From an uncultured Loktanella sp. (GTDB lineage: Bacteria > Pseudomonadota > Alphaproteobacteria > Rhodobacterales > Rhodobacteraceae), in the NCBI GenBank assembly GCA_913061335.1, contig CAJXTP010000002.1, positions 1 to 38,342 of the forward strand: a stretch of DNA of 38,342 nucleotides, in the 5' to 3' direction. How positions within the stretch are numbered: the stretch's first letter is position 1; each line of letters begins with the position of its first letter. Below, in pieces: positions 8,739 to 18,354 of the stretch. Position numbers and translations under genes: made by a program. Under the pieces are notes generated by a model, which made no database searches, was not told where the DNA came from, and saw nothing but the letters and a program-made list of their open reading frames with translations.

Positions 8739-10937
8739 TTACGCAGCTTTGACACTCTTATCAAAACGGCCATAAAACGACTGACCCTTATCAGCCATTT
8801 CGCGCAGTAACGCGGGCGTGGCAAAGCGGGCACCAAATTGTTCAGTCAACTCATCACACCGCTCGGCGGCATAAGGCGTGCCGATGATATCCAACCAGCT
8901 AAACGGGCCACCAGACCACGGCGCAAAGCCCCAGCCAAGGATCGCGCCAACGTCGCCTTCGCGGATGTCTTCCAGCACGTTTTCTTCCAACGCGCGGACG
9001 GCTTCCAACACTTGCGCAAACAACAAACGGTGCTGCACTTCGATCAGATCGGGCTGTTCGGCAGCGACCGGATATTTGGCCGCAAGACCTTCCCAAAGAC
9101 CCTGACGCTTGCCCTTTTCATCGTAAGCATAAAAGCCCGATTTGGACTTACGACCAAGGCGGCCATCGTCAAACATCCAGAACAAAACCTCGTCAACTTC
9201 GCCGTCAGGGTACGTATCGCCCATTGCGAGCCTCGTCGCTTTGGCAATCTTGACGCCCAGATCAACGGATGTTTCATCCACCAACTGCAACGGTCCCAGC
9301 GGCATACCGACCAGCTTGGCAGCGTTCTCGATCAGGGCAGGCGCGACGCCTTCGCGGACCATACGAATACCTTCGTTGATGTACGGAATGATGCAGCGGT
9401 TCGCGTAAAAGAACCGCTCGTCATTCACAACAATTGGCGTTTTGCGGATCTGGCGGACAAAATCAAGCGCCTTGGCCACCGCCACATCGCCAGTTTGCTT
9501 ACCCTTAATGATCTCGACCAACGCCATTTTGTCGACAGGGCTAAAGAAATGGATACCAATAAAGGTCTCAGCATCCGCCGCAGCCTTAGCCAATTCAGTG
9601 ATCGGCAAGGTCGACGTATTGGTCGCAAATACGCAATCAGGGCCAGTCACAGCCTGAACGTTTTTGGTGACCTCGGCCTTAACAGCCACGTCCTCAAATA
9701 CCGCCTCAACCACCAAATCACAGCCCTTAAGGGCGGCGTAATCGGTCGTCGCAGTGATCAGACCAAGCACCGCGTCCTTCTTTTCAAGGGTCGCCTTTTT
9801 GCGCGAAATTCCCTTGTCCATATAGGTCGCGGTGTAATCCTTGCCGCGATCAGCCGCGTCTTGTTTGGCGTCAATCAGCACAACTTTGATACCCGCAAGC
9901 GCAGACACAAGCGCAATGCCTGCGCCCATCATGCCCGCACCGATAATGCCGACTTGGGTCACCTTTTGGTCAGCCACGTCAGGACGGTTGGCACCTTTTT
10001 CAAGCGCCTCTTTGTTGATGAACAAAGACCGGATCATCGCGGATGACGACGGGTTCAGCAGGACTTGGGTGAAATACCGCGCCTCGATTTTCAACGCGGT
10101 ATCAAACGGCACCAGCGCACCTTCGTACACGGCGGACAGCAGCGCCTTGGCGGCAGGATATGCGCCTTGGGTCTTGCCGTTCACCATCGCAGAGGCACCA
10201 ACATACGTCATGAAACCAGCCGGATGGTACGGCGCACCGCCGGGCATTTTATAGCCCTTTTCATCCCAAGGCTTGACGATCTTAGGTTCGGACAAAACCC
10301 ATGCCTTAGCGGCAGACAGCAATTCATCAGCCGGAACAACCTCGTCGATAACGCCAGCGCGCAACGCGGCCTGTGGGCTGTTCATCTTGCCTTCTAGTAA
10401 TAACGGAGACGCAGCCATCGCGCCCATTTTGCGGACCAAACGGGTTGTGCCGCCAGCACCGGGAAAGATACCGACCATGATTTCGGGCAGGCCGATTTTG
10501 GCCTTTGGATTGTCGGCTGCAAAAATGCGGTGACAGGACAGCGGAAGCTCAAGGCCAATGCCAAGCGCCGTGCCAGGCAGCGCGGCTGCAATCGGTTTGC
10601 CACCCTTGTTGGTCTTTGGGTCCATGCCTGCACGCTCGATCTTGCGCAACATCGTATGGCCAGCCATCGTGAAATCAAACAGGGCTTGGGCAGGGTCGTC
10701 ACCCGCCTCATCGCGGATCGACGCCAGCACATTTAGGTCCATGCCACCGGCAAAACTGCCAGCCTTGCCAGACGTGATAATCACGCCTTTGACGGCATCG
10801 TCGGCCAGTGCGTCGTCGATCAGCGCGTTCAAAACCTGCATGCTGTCGCGGCTCATCACGTTCATGGATTTGCCGATCGTGTCCCACACAATCGTGGCCA
10901 CGCCGTCGGCATCGGTTTTCATAATAAAGTCAGTCAT
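8739..10937 (-). CDS. Multifunctional fatty-acid oxidation protein (enoyl-CoA hydratase / 3-hydroxyacyl-CoA dehydrogenase), FadJ/FadB-like
   Basis: Crotonase N-terminus (GSFAGGMDLN, LPEIMVGIFPGAGGTTRLVR) fused to a 3HCDH domain (VGIIGAGMMGAGIALVSALAGIKVVLID, ATNTSTLPITELA, GIHFFSPVDKMALVEII). Confidence 0.95.
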   Translation of the reverse strand: MTDFIMKTDADGVATIVWDTIGKSMNVMSRDSMQVLNALIDDALADDAVKGVIITSGKAGSFAGGMDLNVLASIRDEAGDDPAQALFDFTMAGHTMLRKIERAGMDPKTNKGGKPIAAALPGTALGIGLELPLSCHRIFAADNPKAKIGLPEIMVGIFPGAGGTTRLVRKMGAMAASPLLLEGKMNSPQAALRAGVIDEVVPADELLSAAKAWVLSEPKIVKPWDEKGYKMPGGAPYHPAGFMTYVGASAMVNGKTQGAYPAAKALLSAVYEGALVPFDTALKIEARYFTQVLLNPSSSAMIRSLFINKEALEKGANRPDVADQKVTQVGIIGAGMMGAGIALVSALAGIKVVLIDAKQDAADRGKDYTATYMDKGISRKKATLEKKDAVLGLITATTDYAALKGCDLVVEAVFEDVAVKAEVTKNVQAVTGPDCVFATNTSTLPITELAKAAADAETFIGIHFFSPVDKMALVEIIKGKQTGDVAVAKALDFVRQIRKTPIVVNDERFFYANRCIIPYINEGIRMVREGVAPALIENAAKLVGMPLGPLQLVDETSVDLGVKIAKATRLAMGDTYPDGEVDEVLFWMFDDGRLGRKSKSGFYAYDEKGKRQGLWEGLAAKYPVAAEQPDLIEVQHRLLFAQVLEAVRALEENVLEDIREGDVGAILGWGFAPWSGGPFSWLDIIGTPYAAERCDELTEQFGARFATPALLREMADKGQSFYGRFDKSVKAA

Positions 10938-10949
10938 GTCAGATGCTCC

Positions 10950-12161
10950 TTACACGCGTTCAATGATTGTGGCGGCACCCATGCCGGATGCGATGCAAAG
11001 CGTGGCAAGACCAGTTGATTTGCCTGTACGCTCCAGTTCATCCAGCAACGTGCCAATGATGATCGCACCTGTGGCACCCAACGGATGACCCATCGCAATC
11101 GACCCGCCGTTGACGTTGACGCGGCTATGATCGACATTAAATCGCTGCATGAACCGCAGAACCACGGACGCAAACGCCTCGTTGACTTCAAACAGATCAA
11201 TGTCGCTGATCGACATGCCGCTATCGGCCAAAATCTTTTCGGTAACAGGCACAGGGCCGGTCAACATGATGGTTGGATCAGTGCCGATCTTGGCTGTGGC
11301 ACGGATAACAGCGCGCGGTTTCAAACCCATCGCATCGCCCCATTCCTTGGACCCAACCAGAATACCAGCGGCACCATCAACGATACCAGACGAGTTGCCC
11401 GCATGGTGGATGTGGTTGATCTTTTCCAGATGCGGGTACTTCATCAGCGCGACTTTATCAAAGCCGGGCATATGCTCGCCCATCATCTGAAACGCAGGGT
11501 TCAACGACCCCAGCGCTTGCATATCGGTTCCGGGGCGCATGTATTCGTCGTGGCCCAAAATGGGCAGGCCGTTCATATCTGTGACAGGAACGATGGACCG
11601 AGAAAACCGGTTGTCAGCCCAAGCGGCGGCAGCACGGTTCTGGCTTTCAACAGCCAGCTGATCGGCGTCGTCACGGCTAAACCCATATTCAGTCGCGATA
11701 ATATCGGCTGAAATACCCTGTGGGACGAAATAAGTATCCATCGCAATAGACGGATCAACGGCAATCGCAGCACCGTCGGAGCCCATTGCAACACGGCCCA
11801 TCATCTCAACGCCGCCTGCGATATATGCACCGCCAGCGCCGCCTTTGATCTGGTTGGCAGCCAAGTTAACAGCTTCCATGCCAGACGCGCAAAAGCGGTT
11901 GATCGACAGGCCAGGGATCGATTGATCAAGCTCGGACGCCAACACAGCAGTACGGGCCAAACAGCCACCCTGTTCACCAACTTGGGTGACATTGCCCCAG
12001 ATCACATCCTCGACCGCATGGCCTTGCAGGTCATTGCGATCCTTGAGGGCGTTCATGATGCCAGCGGATAAGCGGGCAGATGTCACCTCGTGCAAGCTGC
12101 CGTCTTTGCGGCCTTTGCCACGCGGGGTACGCACGGCGTCATAGATATAAGCTTCGGTCAT
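10950..12161 (-). CDS. Thiolase (acetyl-CoA C-acyltransferase), FadA/FadI-like
   Basis: [55 protein letters not shown]. Confidence 0.95.
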   Translation of the reverse strand: MTEAYIYDAVRTPRGKGRKDGSLHEVTSARLSAGIMNALKDRNDLQGHAVEDVIWGNVTQVGEQGGCLARTAVLASELDQSIPGLSINRFCASGMEAVNLAANQIKGGAGGAYIAGGVEMMGRVAMGSDGAAIAVDPSIAMDTYFVPQGISADIIATEYGFSRDDADQLAVESQNRAAAAWADNRFSRSIVPVTDMNGLPILGHDEYMRPGTDMQALGSLNPAFQMMGEHMPGFDKVALMKYPHLEKINHIHHAGNSSGIVDGAAGILVGSKEWGDAMGLKPRAVIRATAKIGTDPTIMLTGPVPVTEKILADSGMSISDIDLFEVNEAFASVVLRFMQRFNVDHSRVNVNGGSIAMGHPLGATGAIIIGTLLDELERTGKSTGLATLCIASGMGAATIIERV

Positions 12162-12173
12162 AGGGGGTCTCCT

Positions 12174-12818
12174 TTAGGCGCGGTCAGCAGGCGAGCCGGG
12201 CATCAAATCATAAGGGTGTTTCCAACCGGGCGTGGCGGCAATCGCGTCGAGCCAGCGGTTGATATGAGGGTAATCAGCGCGGTCAAACGTGAACGGCTCT
12301 GGGTAAAACAAGTATCCGGCGCAGGCGATATCAGCGATGGTCATGGCCTCCGCGGCCAACCAGTCGCGATCAGATAGATGGGCTTCCATGACCTTCAACG
12401 CAGCGGCAAGGCGCATCGACATAAACCCGATGACATCGGCGTTACGTTTTGCTTCGGGCAGAAAATTCATCTGAAACCGCAACATGCCTGCAATGCCGCT
12501 CACTTTGTGGTTATCGAAGAACATCCAGCGCAAAACCTCACGACGTTCAGCAGCGGACTTGCCACCCAGCTTGCCAGATTTGGAGCTAACATAATCCTGA
12601 ATGACGGCCGATTGGGTCAGCACCATGTCGCCGTCTTCAAGAACAGGGACTTCACCCATGACGTTCAATTCGCGGAATTCGTCGGAACGGGTGGCGCCGT
12701 TGAAGAAATCAACGAACACAGGCTCCCAAGACTGGTCGGCCAGCGTAAGCGTCAATGCGGCCTTATAGGCGTTCCCGCTTTCGCCAAAGCAATGCAACTT
12801 CATGGTCATGTCGGACAT
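12174..12818 (-). CDS. Glutathione S-transferase family protein
   Basis: MKLHCFGESGNAYKAALTLTLADQSWEPVFVDFFNGATRSDEFRELNVMGEVPVLEDGDMVLTQSAVIQDYV and GST C-terminal WLAAEAMTIADIACAGYLF. Confidence 0.9.
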   Translation of the reverse strand: MSDMTMKLHCFGESGNAYKAALTLTLADQSWEPVFVDFFNGATRSDEFRELNVMGEVPVLEDGDMVLTQSAVIQDYVSSKSGKLGGKSAAERREVLRWMFFDNHKVSGIAGMLRFQMNFLPEAKRNADVIGFMSMRLAAALKVMEAHLSDRDWLAAEAMTIADIACAGYLFYPEPFTFDRADYPHINRWLDAIAATPGWKHPYDLMPGSPADRA

Positions 12819-12955
12819 CCTCCCAGATGGTGCGCCACGTTGTGGGCGCTGTATTTTGAGTATTTAGAACAAAGCGAGATAAAGGTGCCCGCTATTAACT
12901 CTTACTTAAGCACGATGTCGAAAACTTACAGGGCGGTACAGGCTGGAGAGCCGAT

Positions 12956-13045
12956 GGCCGTAAAAAGCGAGGCACCGGCGCTCGGTTGCTGCGCCCCTTC
13001 AATGCGGGGAACTCTCTGAGTGTCGGCCCTTTCCCCTCGCTTTTT
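12956..13045. ncRNA. Candidate structured RNA element (class and strand unresolved)
   Basis: 11-bp perfect outer helix aaaaagcgagg (12962-12972) / cctcgcttttt (13035-13045) enclosing hairpins GGCGC/GCGCC, CCCC/GGGG (overlapping by 2 nt) and ACTC/GAGT; T-tracts on both strands. Confidence 0.35.
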
Positions 13046-13062
13046 CGCAAATACTCACCTTT

Positions 13063-13275
13063 TCAACGCTTGCGGTCCTCTAGCTCGTTTTGAAACATCT
13101 TCAAACGCTGGCCAAACGTGTCCTCATTGATCACCGAATTGAAATTCTCGAACAAAAACGACAGCGCCTCGCCCTCTTCCAACTGACTATCTTTGGCAAA
13201 CCGTTTGAGCCTGCGATATCCGTCCTCTGTCATGGCAACAGGAAAACGGCGGGTTAATCGCAGACGCTTAGGCAT
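13063..13275 (-). CDS. Small conserved-looking protein, ribbon-helix-helix-like character
   Basis: 70 aa: MPKRLRLTRRFPVAMTEDGYRRLKRFAKDSQLEEGEALSFLFENFNSVINEDTFGQRLKMFQNELEDRKR. Confidence 0.6.
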   Translation of the reverse strand: MPKRLRLTRRFPVAMTEDGYRRLKRFAKDSQLEEGEALSFLFENFNSVINEDTFGQRLKMFQNELEDRKR

Positions 13276-13323
13276 ATCGGACAGTCCTTTATTTCGTAGG
13301 ATGGGTTTTAACCCATCATGTCT

Positions 13324-15102
13324 TTAAAACTGCGAAGCCTCCAGCGCCATCACGGTATCGGCGCCAGTGTTGATACGGGCCAAATGCATCGCCGTGGCGG
13401 GCAATTGACGGGCCATGTAGTAGCGACCAGTCGCAATCTTGGTCTCGTAGAAATCCTTGTCAGACGCGCCAGCCTCAAGCGCATCCATCGCGGCTTTGCC
13501 CATGCGCGCCCACATCAGACCAAGGCAAACGTGACCCATCATGTGCATGAAATCATATGATCCAGCCAACGCATGGTTCGGGTTTTTCACGCCGTTTTGC
13601 ATGAAATACATACCTGCGGCCTGCATATCCTTTGATGCGGCTTTTAACGGATCAAGGAAGTCAGCTTTCAGCGCCGCGTTGCCTTCGTTGTCTTTGATGA
13701 ACGTCTTGACCATTTCGAAAAACGCCATGACGTGCTTGCCGCCGTCTTGGGCCAGCTTGCGACCAACAAGGTCCAAGGCCTGAACGCCATTGGCACCTTC
13801 ATAGATCATCGCAATACGGGCATCGCGGGCGAATTGGGACATGCCCGATTCCTCGATATAGCCGTGACCGCCGTAAACTTGCTGGGCTGCGGTGGCGTAT
13901 TCAAAACCTTTGTCGGTCAAGAACCCTTTCATCACAGGGGTGAGCAAGGTAATCAGACCATCGGCGTCGGCATCATCGTTCTTATGCGCACGGTCGATCA
14001 GATAGGTGCCCCAAAGTATCAGCGCACGCGCACCTTCCACAAATGATTTCTGATCCATCAAATTGCGGCGAATATCTGGATGCACGATCAGCGGATCAGC
14101 GGGACCATCTGGGTTTTCAACACCCGTAACAGCGCGGCCCTGCAGGCGATCATTCGCATAGACGACAGCATTCTGATACGCGACCTCGGCTTGGGCGTAT
14201 CCTTGCAGGCCCACACCCAAACGGGCTTCGTTCATCATCACGAACATCGCGCGCATGCCTTTGTGCATTTCGCCGATCATATAGCCTTCGGCGTCGTCAT
14301 AATTCATGACGCAAGTCGAATTCCCATGAATACCCATCTTCGCTTCGATCTTGCCGACGGACACGCCGTTGCGATCACCAAGCGATCCATCGTCGTTCAC
14401 GATAATCTTAGGGACGATGAACAAGGACACGCCTTTGATGCCATCAGGACCGCCGGGAATGCGGGCCAACACAAGGTGGATGATGTTGTCAGCCATATCG
14501 TGGTCACCCGCCGAGATGAAGATCTTCTGGCCAGTGATCTTATAAGACCCGTCGTCTTGTGGCACCGCCTTGGTGCGCATCAAACCCAGATCGGTGCCGC
14601 AATGCGGCTCAGTCAGGTTCATCGTGCCGGTCCATTCGCATGTGACCATTTTGGGCAGGAACTTTTGCTTCTGCGCGTCCGACCCATGCACATGGATCGC
14701 GGAATAGGCACCGTGGGTCAGGCCCTGATACATCTGGAACGCCATATTGGCGGATACCATCAATTCTTGGGCGGCGGTGTGCATCACATACGGCAGGCCT
14801 TGGCCACCATATTCAGGGTCACAATCCATCGCGGTCCAGCCGCCGTCTTTCATGACCTTAAGCGCATCTTTGAAACCTGTTGGCGTGCGCACGACACCGT
14901 CTTCCAACACACAGCCTTCGACATCACCGACCATATTTAGCGGGGCCAACACCTCTGATGCGACCCTGCCGGCCTCTTCGATCACAGCGCCAGTGAACTC
15001 AGGGTCGAGGTCCTCAAACCCTGGAATGTCTTGCTCTGATACCTTCAGCAGGTCGTGCAGAACAAATTGCAAGTCTTTGACGGGGGCGTTGTAGATCGGC
15101 AT
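13324..15102 (-). CDS. Acyl-CoA dehydrogenase, DmdC-like long form
   Basis: [21 protein letters not shown]...[21 protein letters not shown]...[43 protein letters not shown]; about 592 aa from the Met at 15102. Confidence 0.93.
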   Translation of the reverse strand: MPIYNAPVKDLQFVLHDLLKVSEQDIPGFEDLDPEFTGAVIEEAGRVASEVLAPLNMVGDVEGCVLEDGVVRTPTGFKDALKVMKDGGWTAMDCDPEYGGQGLPYVMHTAAQELMVSANMAFQMYQGLTHGAYSAIHVHGSDAQKQKFLPKMVTCEWTGTMNLTEPHCGTDLGLMRTKAVPQDDGSYKITGQKIFISAGDHDMADNIIHLVLARIPGGPDGIKGVSLFIVPKIIVNDDGSLGDRNGVSVGKIEAKMGIHGNSTCVMNYDDAEGYMIGEMHKGMRAMFVMMNEARLGVGLQGYAQAEVAYQNAVVYANDRLQGRAVTGVENPDGPADPLIVHPDIRRNLMDQKSFVEGARALILWGTYLIDRAHKNDDADADGLITLLTPVMKGFLTDKGFEYATAAQQVYGGHGYIEESGMSQFARDARIAMIYEGANGVQALDLVGRKLAQDGGKHVMAFFEMVKTFIKDNEGNAALKADFLDPLKAASKDMQAAGMYFMQNGVKNPNHALAGSYDFMHMMGHVCLGLMWARMGKAAMDALEAGASDKDFYETKIATGRYYMARQLPATAMHLARINTGADTVMALEASQF

Positions 15103-15136
15103 GTCAGATGTCTCTCTGTCTAGGGTGGGGGGGCGG

Positions 15137-15586
15137 TTAGGCCGCCGATTGGTCCTTTGAGATGGCGGCCAGCTTTTTGGCACCCCATTTCATTTGTGTC
15201 TTCAGCTCTCCGATAGCCTCGTCCAACTCAGCCTTTTGGGCTTGCATGGCGGCCAAGTGGTGTTCGGCGAATTCGTAGGTTTTAGACAGTTGTGTCTCTT
15301 GGCTGTCGTTCATGTGATACAAATCCAAAAGCTGGCGGATTTCTTCAAGGCTAAAGCCAAAGCGCTTGCCGCGCAGGATCAGCTTTAGGCGGGCGCGGTC
15401 GCGCTTGGTGAACAAACGGCGTTGGCCGTCGCGTACAGGGAACAGCAGTTCCTTGCTCTCGTAAAATCGCAATGTGCGCGGCGTCACATCAAATGTGAGG
15501 CACATATCGCGGATGCTCATTGTTTCAGTTGTCATGGTCACGGTCCCATTCATGCGTGGCTTGATGCCTTGCATCTGCGAGTTCAT
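15137..15586 (-). CDS. MerR family regulator (LiuR-like); true start may be an internal Met
   Basis: [68 protein letters not shown]. Confidence 0.9.
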   Translation of the reverse strand: MNSQMQGIKPRMNGTVTMTTETMSIRDMCLTFDVTPRTLRFYESKELLFPVRDGQRRLFTKRDRARLKLILRGKRFGFSLEEIRQLLDLYHMNDSQETQLSKTYEFAEHHLAAMQAQKAELDEAIGELKTQMKWGAKKLAAISKDQSAA

Positions 15587-15606
15587 GATTGAGCATACAA
15601 GATAAA

Positions 15607-15622
15607 TTGACGTTAACGTAAA
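15607..15622. promoter_or_regulatory. Candidate LiuR-type palindromic operator
   Basis: ttgacgttaacgtaaa: palindrome with one mismatched pair, about 20 bp upstream of the annotated MerR ORF start. Confidence 0.55.
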
Positions 15623-15752
15623 CGGAACGCTACGTCATTTCTGGCTTGACGAAAGGTCAGCAAAGATAACGCTAGGGAATGCGCAACTTATGCAAAACGA
15701 AAGATGATGATGAAATACAAGAGTTTTCCCTTAAAGTAAGGGATTCAGCCGA

Positions 15753-16118
15753 TCACCCGAGGGTTTTTGCCGTCATGTCGCGCAGCTTTTGCAACTCGTC
15801 CAATGTTTCCTGCAGCTGTTTTTGCTGCTCGATCAGTTCGACAATTTGACCATCTGCAAGCGCCACCCAGTGCTGCATTTGCGCAGTGGTGCCCTCGTTT
15901 TCGCGGATCATCAGCCATTGACGGATCTCTTCAAGCGAGAACCCAAATCGGCGGCCACGCAAGATCAACGTCATGCGCGCCACCTCGCGGGTGCCATAAA
16001 ATCGGGATCGGCCTTCTTTGTCAGGCGTCAGCAATTCGATATATTCATAGTACCGCAACGTCCGTGGGGTCACGTCAAAATTGGCGCACATGTCTTTGAA
16101 TGTTAGGCGTGTCGACAT
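15753..16118 (-). CDS. Second MerR family regulator, paralogous to the neighbour
   Basis: [69 protein letters not shown]. Confidence 0.9.
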   Translation of the reverse strand: MSTRLTFKDMCANFDVTPRTLRYYEYIELLTPDKEGRSRFYGTREVARMTLILRGRRFGFSLEEIRQWLMIRENEGTTAQMQHWVALADGQIVELIEQQKQLQETLDELQKLRDMTAKTLG

Positions 16119-16175
16119 TGTGATCCTCCGTTGCACTAAGCCTAGCGGTTGCAAAGGCTCGGGGCAACAGACGGA

Positions 16176-17315
16176 TTAGTTCAAGAAATTAGGCGCAAAG
16201 ATATGGAACCCATATGCAGCCATCGTCGCTGGTATCGTTGAATAAATCGTCGCCCAGATCGCGGCGCGCGGGTTCAATGCGATCGCAGGGAACAGCGCGT
16301 CACCGTCATTAGAAATCGCATTTCCCATCAGGGCGGAAAACGGGATCAGCCCGTTGATGTACAATGTTGTCACCAAAACCTGCGGTCCACATCCGGGGAT
16401 AAGGCCAATTGCAACGCCGATCAGCGGCAGCAATGGGGCGACCGTGCTGAACATCAATTCAAGGTCCAAGCCGGTGAAGGCAACAATATAGTCATAGGCC
16501 AGATAAGCCCCGATCACCCAAACCGAAATAAACGCCGTTTCCTCGGCCATGCGTGTTAGCGGGCTATCGTTTTCATTTGTCATCGCAGTCACAATTGATG
16601 TGGCCCAGATGAGCAGGCCAATCGCAGTCCCAATCAGACCCACAACGGTCACCATTGATCCATAAACGTCGTAGACATTTGCGCCAGAAAGCTGCGTGGC
16701 ACCAATCAGCAAACCTGGTGCGGCGGCTGCCAAAAACGCATAGTCGCGAAAGCGGGTCTTCCCGATCAGCGGCGCCAGCTCGCAATGCGCACTGGTGTTC
16801 GCGGTCATATCTTCGCGTGAAAACGCATCAACGATCCAACCCGACGCAATGCCAATCGCAAATGACAGCGGCAACACAACCATCGCCACATCAGGGCGGG
16901 TCGCAATCAGCAGAAACGCGGCGTCGCCCATCGTGGCAGTCAGCGTCGCAACCACAGCACCAAAGCCCACGTTGCCTGATGAATACGCAGCCACAACCAC
17001 AACCGCGCCACCACAGCCGGGCGTTGCGCCGAGCAGGGCAGCAAGCGGCACTTGGAACCCCTTTGCACCCTTTAGGGCCTCGCCAATGTTAAACCGGAAT
17101 ACACGTTCAGCACCGTAAAACAAAAGCAATGTCGCGGCCACAAATGCGGACACTTGGGTATAGGCATCCACCATCAATCCGCGTGTCAATTCACCCAATA
17201 GACCGGGGGCCACCGCCAGCGTCAGTAAGATCAGCGCGACAAACAACCGCTTGGGCCTAAACGGTCCAATGCGGCGCAATTGCGTTGCAGTCGGCATAAT
17301 TGTGGTGGCGTGCAT
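16176..17315 (-). CDS. Polytopic permease, putative heavy-metal/manganese exporter (ArsP_2-like)
   Basis: About 10 TM segments; duplicated PGCGGAVVVVAAYSSG / PGCGPQVLVTTLYINGLIPFSALMGNAISNDGDALFP half-motifs. Confidence 0.65.
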   Translation of the reverse strand: MHATTIMPTATQLRRIGPFRPKRLFVALILLTLAVAPGLLGELTRGLMVDAYTQVSAFVAATLLLFYGAERVFRFNIGEALKGAKGFQVPLAALLGATPGCGGAVVVVAAYSSGNVGFGAVVATLTATMGDAAFLLIATRPDVAMVVLPLSFAIGIASGWIVDAFSREDMTANTSAHCELAPLIGKTRFRDYAFLAAAAPGLLIGATQLSGANVYDVYGSMVTVVGLIGTAIGLLIWATSIVTAMTNENDSPLTRMAEETAFISVWVIGAYLAYDYIVAFTGLDLELMFSTVAPLLPLIGVAIGLIPGCGPQVLVTTLYINGLIPFSALMGNAISNDGDALFPAIALNPRAAIWATIYSTIPATMAAYGFHIFAPNFLN

Positions 17316-17358
17316 TGCAGCGATTCCTTGTTGCGAATAACTCTCAATTGCAGATATA

Positions 17359-17384
17359 GCACTTGCAACCAGTTGGGCAAGTGC
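17359..17384. promoter_or_regulatory. Perfect inverted repeat between divergent genes (candidate operator)
   Basis: gcacttgc-N10-gcaagtgc. Confidence 0.4.
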
Positions 17385-17416
17385 GAAGTTGGCCGAAATA
17401 TCACTGGAGCCAAAAC

Positions 17417-17866
17417 GTGTCTGACGAACAACAAGCCCGCCAACAGCTTTTGGCGCGACAATTCATCGAAGCGATCCCGCACGCGCAAGCGCTCGGCATG
17501 AAAGTGGCCGAGATCGGCGCAGGGCGGGCCGTGATCACGATGCCATATGACGAACGCCTGATTGGCGACCCTGAAACTGGGGTGATCCACGGCGGGGCTG
17601 TGTCCGCGTTGATGGACACCTGCGGCGGGGCGGCTGTGATGTCGCATCCGTCTTCGCCAATGGGTACGGCCACGATTGATCTGCGCATCGACTATATGCG
17701 CGCCGCCAAACCGGGCGACATGATTACCGCCATTGCAGAATGTTACCACATGACCCGCTCCGTGGCCTTTGTGCGCGCCACCGCGATGGACGCAGACATG
17801 GACAGACCCGTCGCCGCTGCCACAGGCGCATTCACCGTCGAGTCTGGAAAAGGGAAATCAAAATGA
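17417..17866 (+). CDS. PaaI-type hotdog thioesterase (first of tandem pair), probable GTG start
   Basis: [24 protein letters not shown]...[19 protein letters not shown]. Confidence 0.85.
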   Translation: MSDEQQARQQLLARQFIEAIPHAQALGMKVAEIGAGRAVITMPYDERLIGDPETGVIHGGAVSALMDTCGGAAVMSHPSSPMGTATIDLRIDYMRAAKPGDMITAIAECYHMTRSVAFVRATAMDADMDRPVAAATGAFTVESGKGKSK

Positions 17867-18354
17867 AGCGCCCTGAACCCGTCCAGATCATCAAACAGCG
17901 CCGCGACGCAATGCTGCAAAATCTCGTGGCTGGCGTGCCGTACATACAATTCCTCGGCATCAGCTTTGAGCGACACGGCGATGAACTTACCGCGGTCCTG
18001 CCGTACAGTGAACGCAACGTCGGCAACCCGATGATCCCAGCGCTGCACGGCGGCGTCACCGCAGCCTTCCTTGAAACGGCGGCGATTATTGAATTGTCAT
18101 GGGCGATGACTTGGGAAGACATGGAAGCCGGCAAAATCACCGATGACAGCCCGCGCATCCTGCTGCCCAAAACTATTGATTTTAGCGTCGATTATCTGCG
18201 CTCTGGCCTGCCGCGCGATGCCTATGCACGTGCACGGGTGAACCGATCTGGCAGGCGCTATGCATCGGTGCATGTCGAAGGCTGGCAAGACAACCGGACC
18301 CGCATGTTTGCCCAAGCCACAGGGCATTTCCTGATGCCCACACGCGATGGCTGA
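17863..18354 (+). CDS. PaaI-type hotdog thioesterase (second of tandem pair)
   Basis: [24 protein letters not shown]...[46 protein letters not shown] overlap with the previous gene. Confidence 0.85.
   Translation: MKRPEPVQIIKQRRDAMLQNLVAGVPYIQFLGISFERHGDELTAVLPYSERNVGNPMIPALHGGVTAAFLETAAIIELSWAMTWEDMEAGKITDDSPRILLPKTIDFSVDYLRSGLPRDAYARARVNRSGRRYASVHVEGWQDNRTRMFAQATGHFLMPTRDG

Noticed and set aside
8838-10046. 402-aa plus-strand ORF
   Set aside because: Lies wholly antisense to the FadJ-like gene, is Arg/His-rich without domain motifs, and is the usual shadow ORF of GC-rich coding DNA.
12940-13050. Glycine or SAH riboswitch
   Set aside because: ggagag and aactctc fragments are suggestive, but the conserved cores of these classes are not present and the downstream gene is a GST.
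14080-14940. 286-aa plus-strand ORF
   Set aside because: Antisense shadow of the DmdC-like dehydrogenase gene.
15727-15743. tccctta-aag-taaggga hairpin after the second MerR gene as a terminator
   Set aside because: No T-run in the transcribed direction; too short to call without more evidence.
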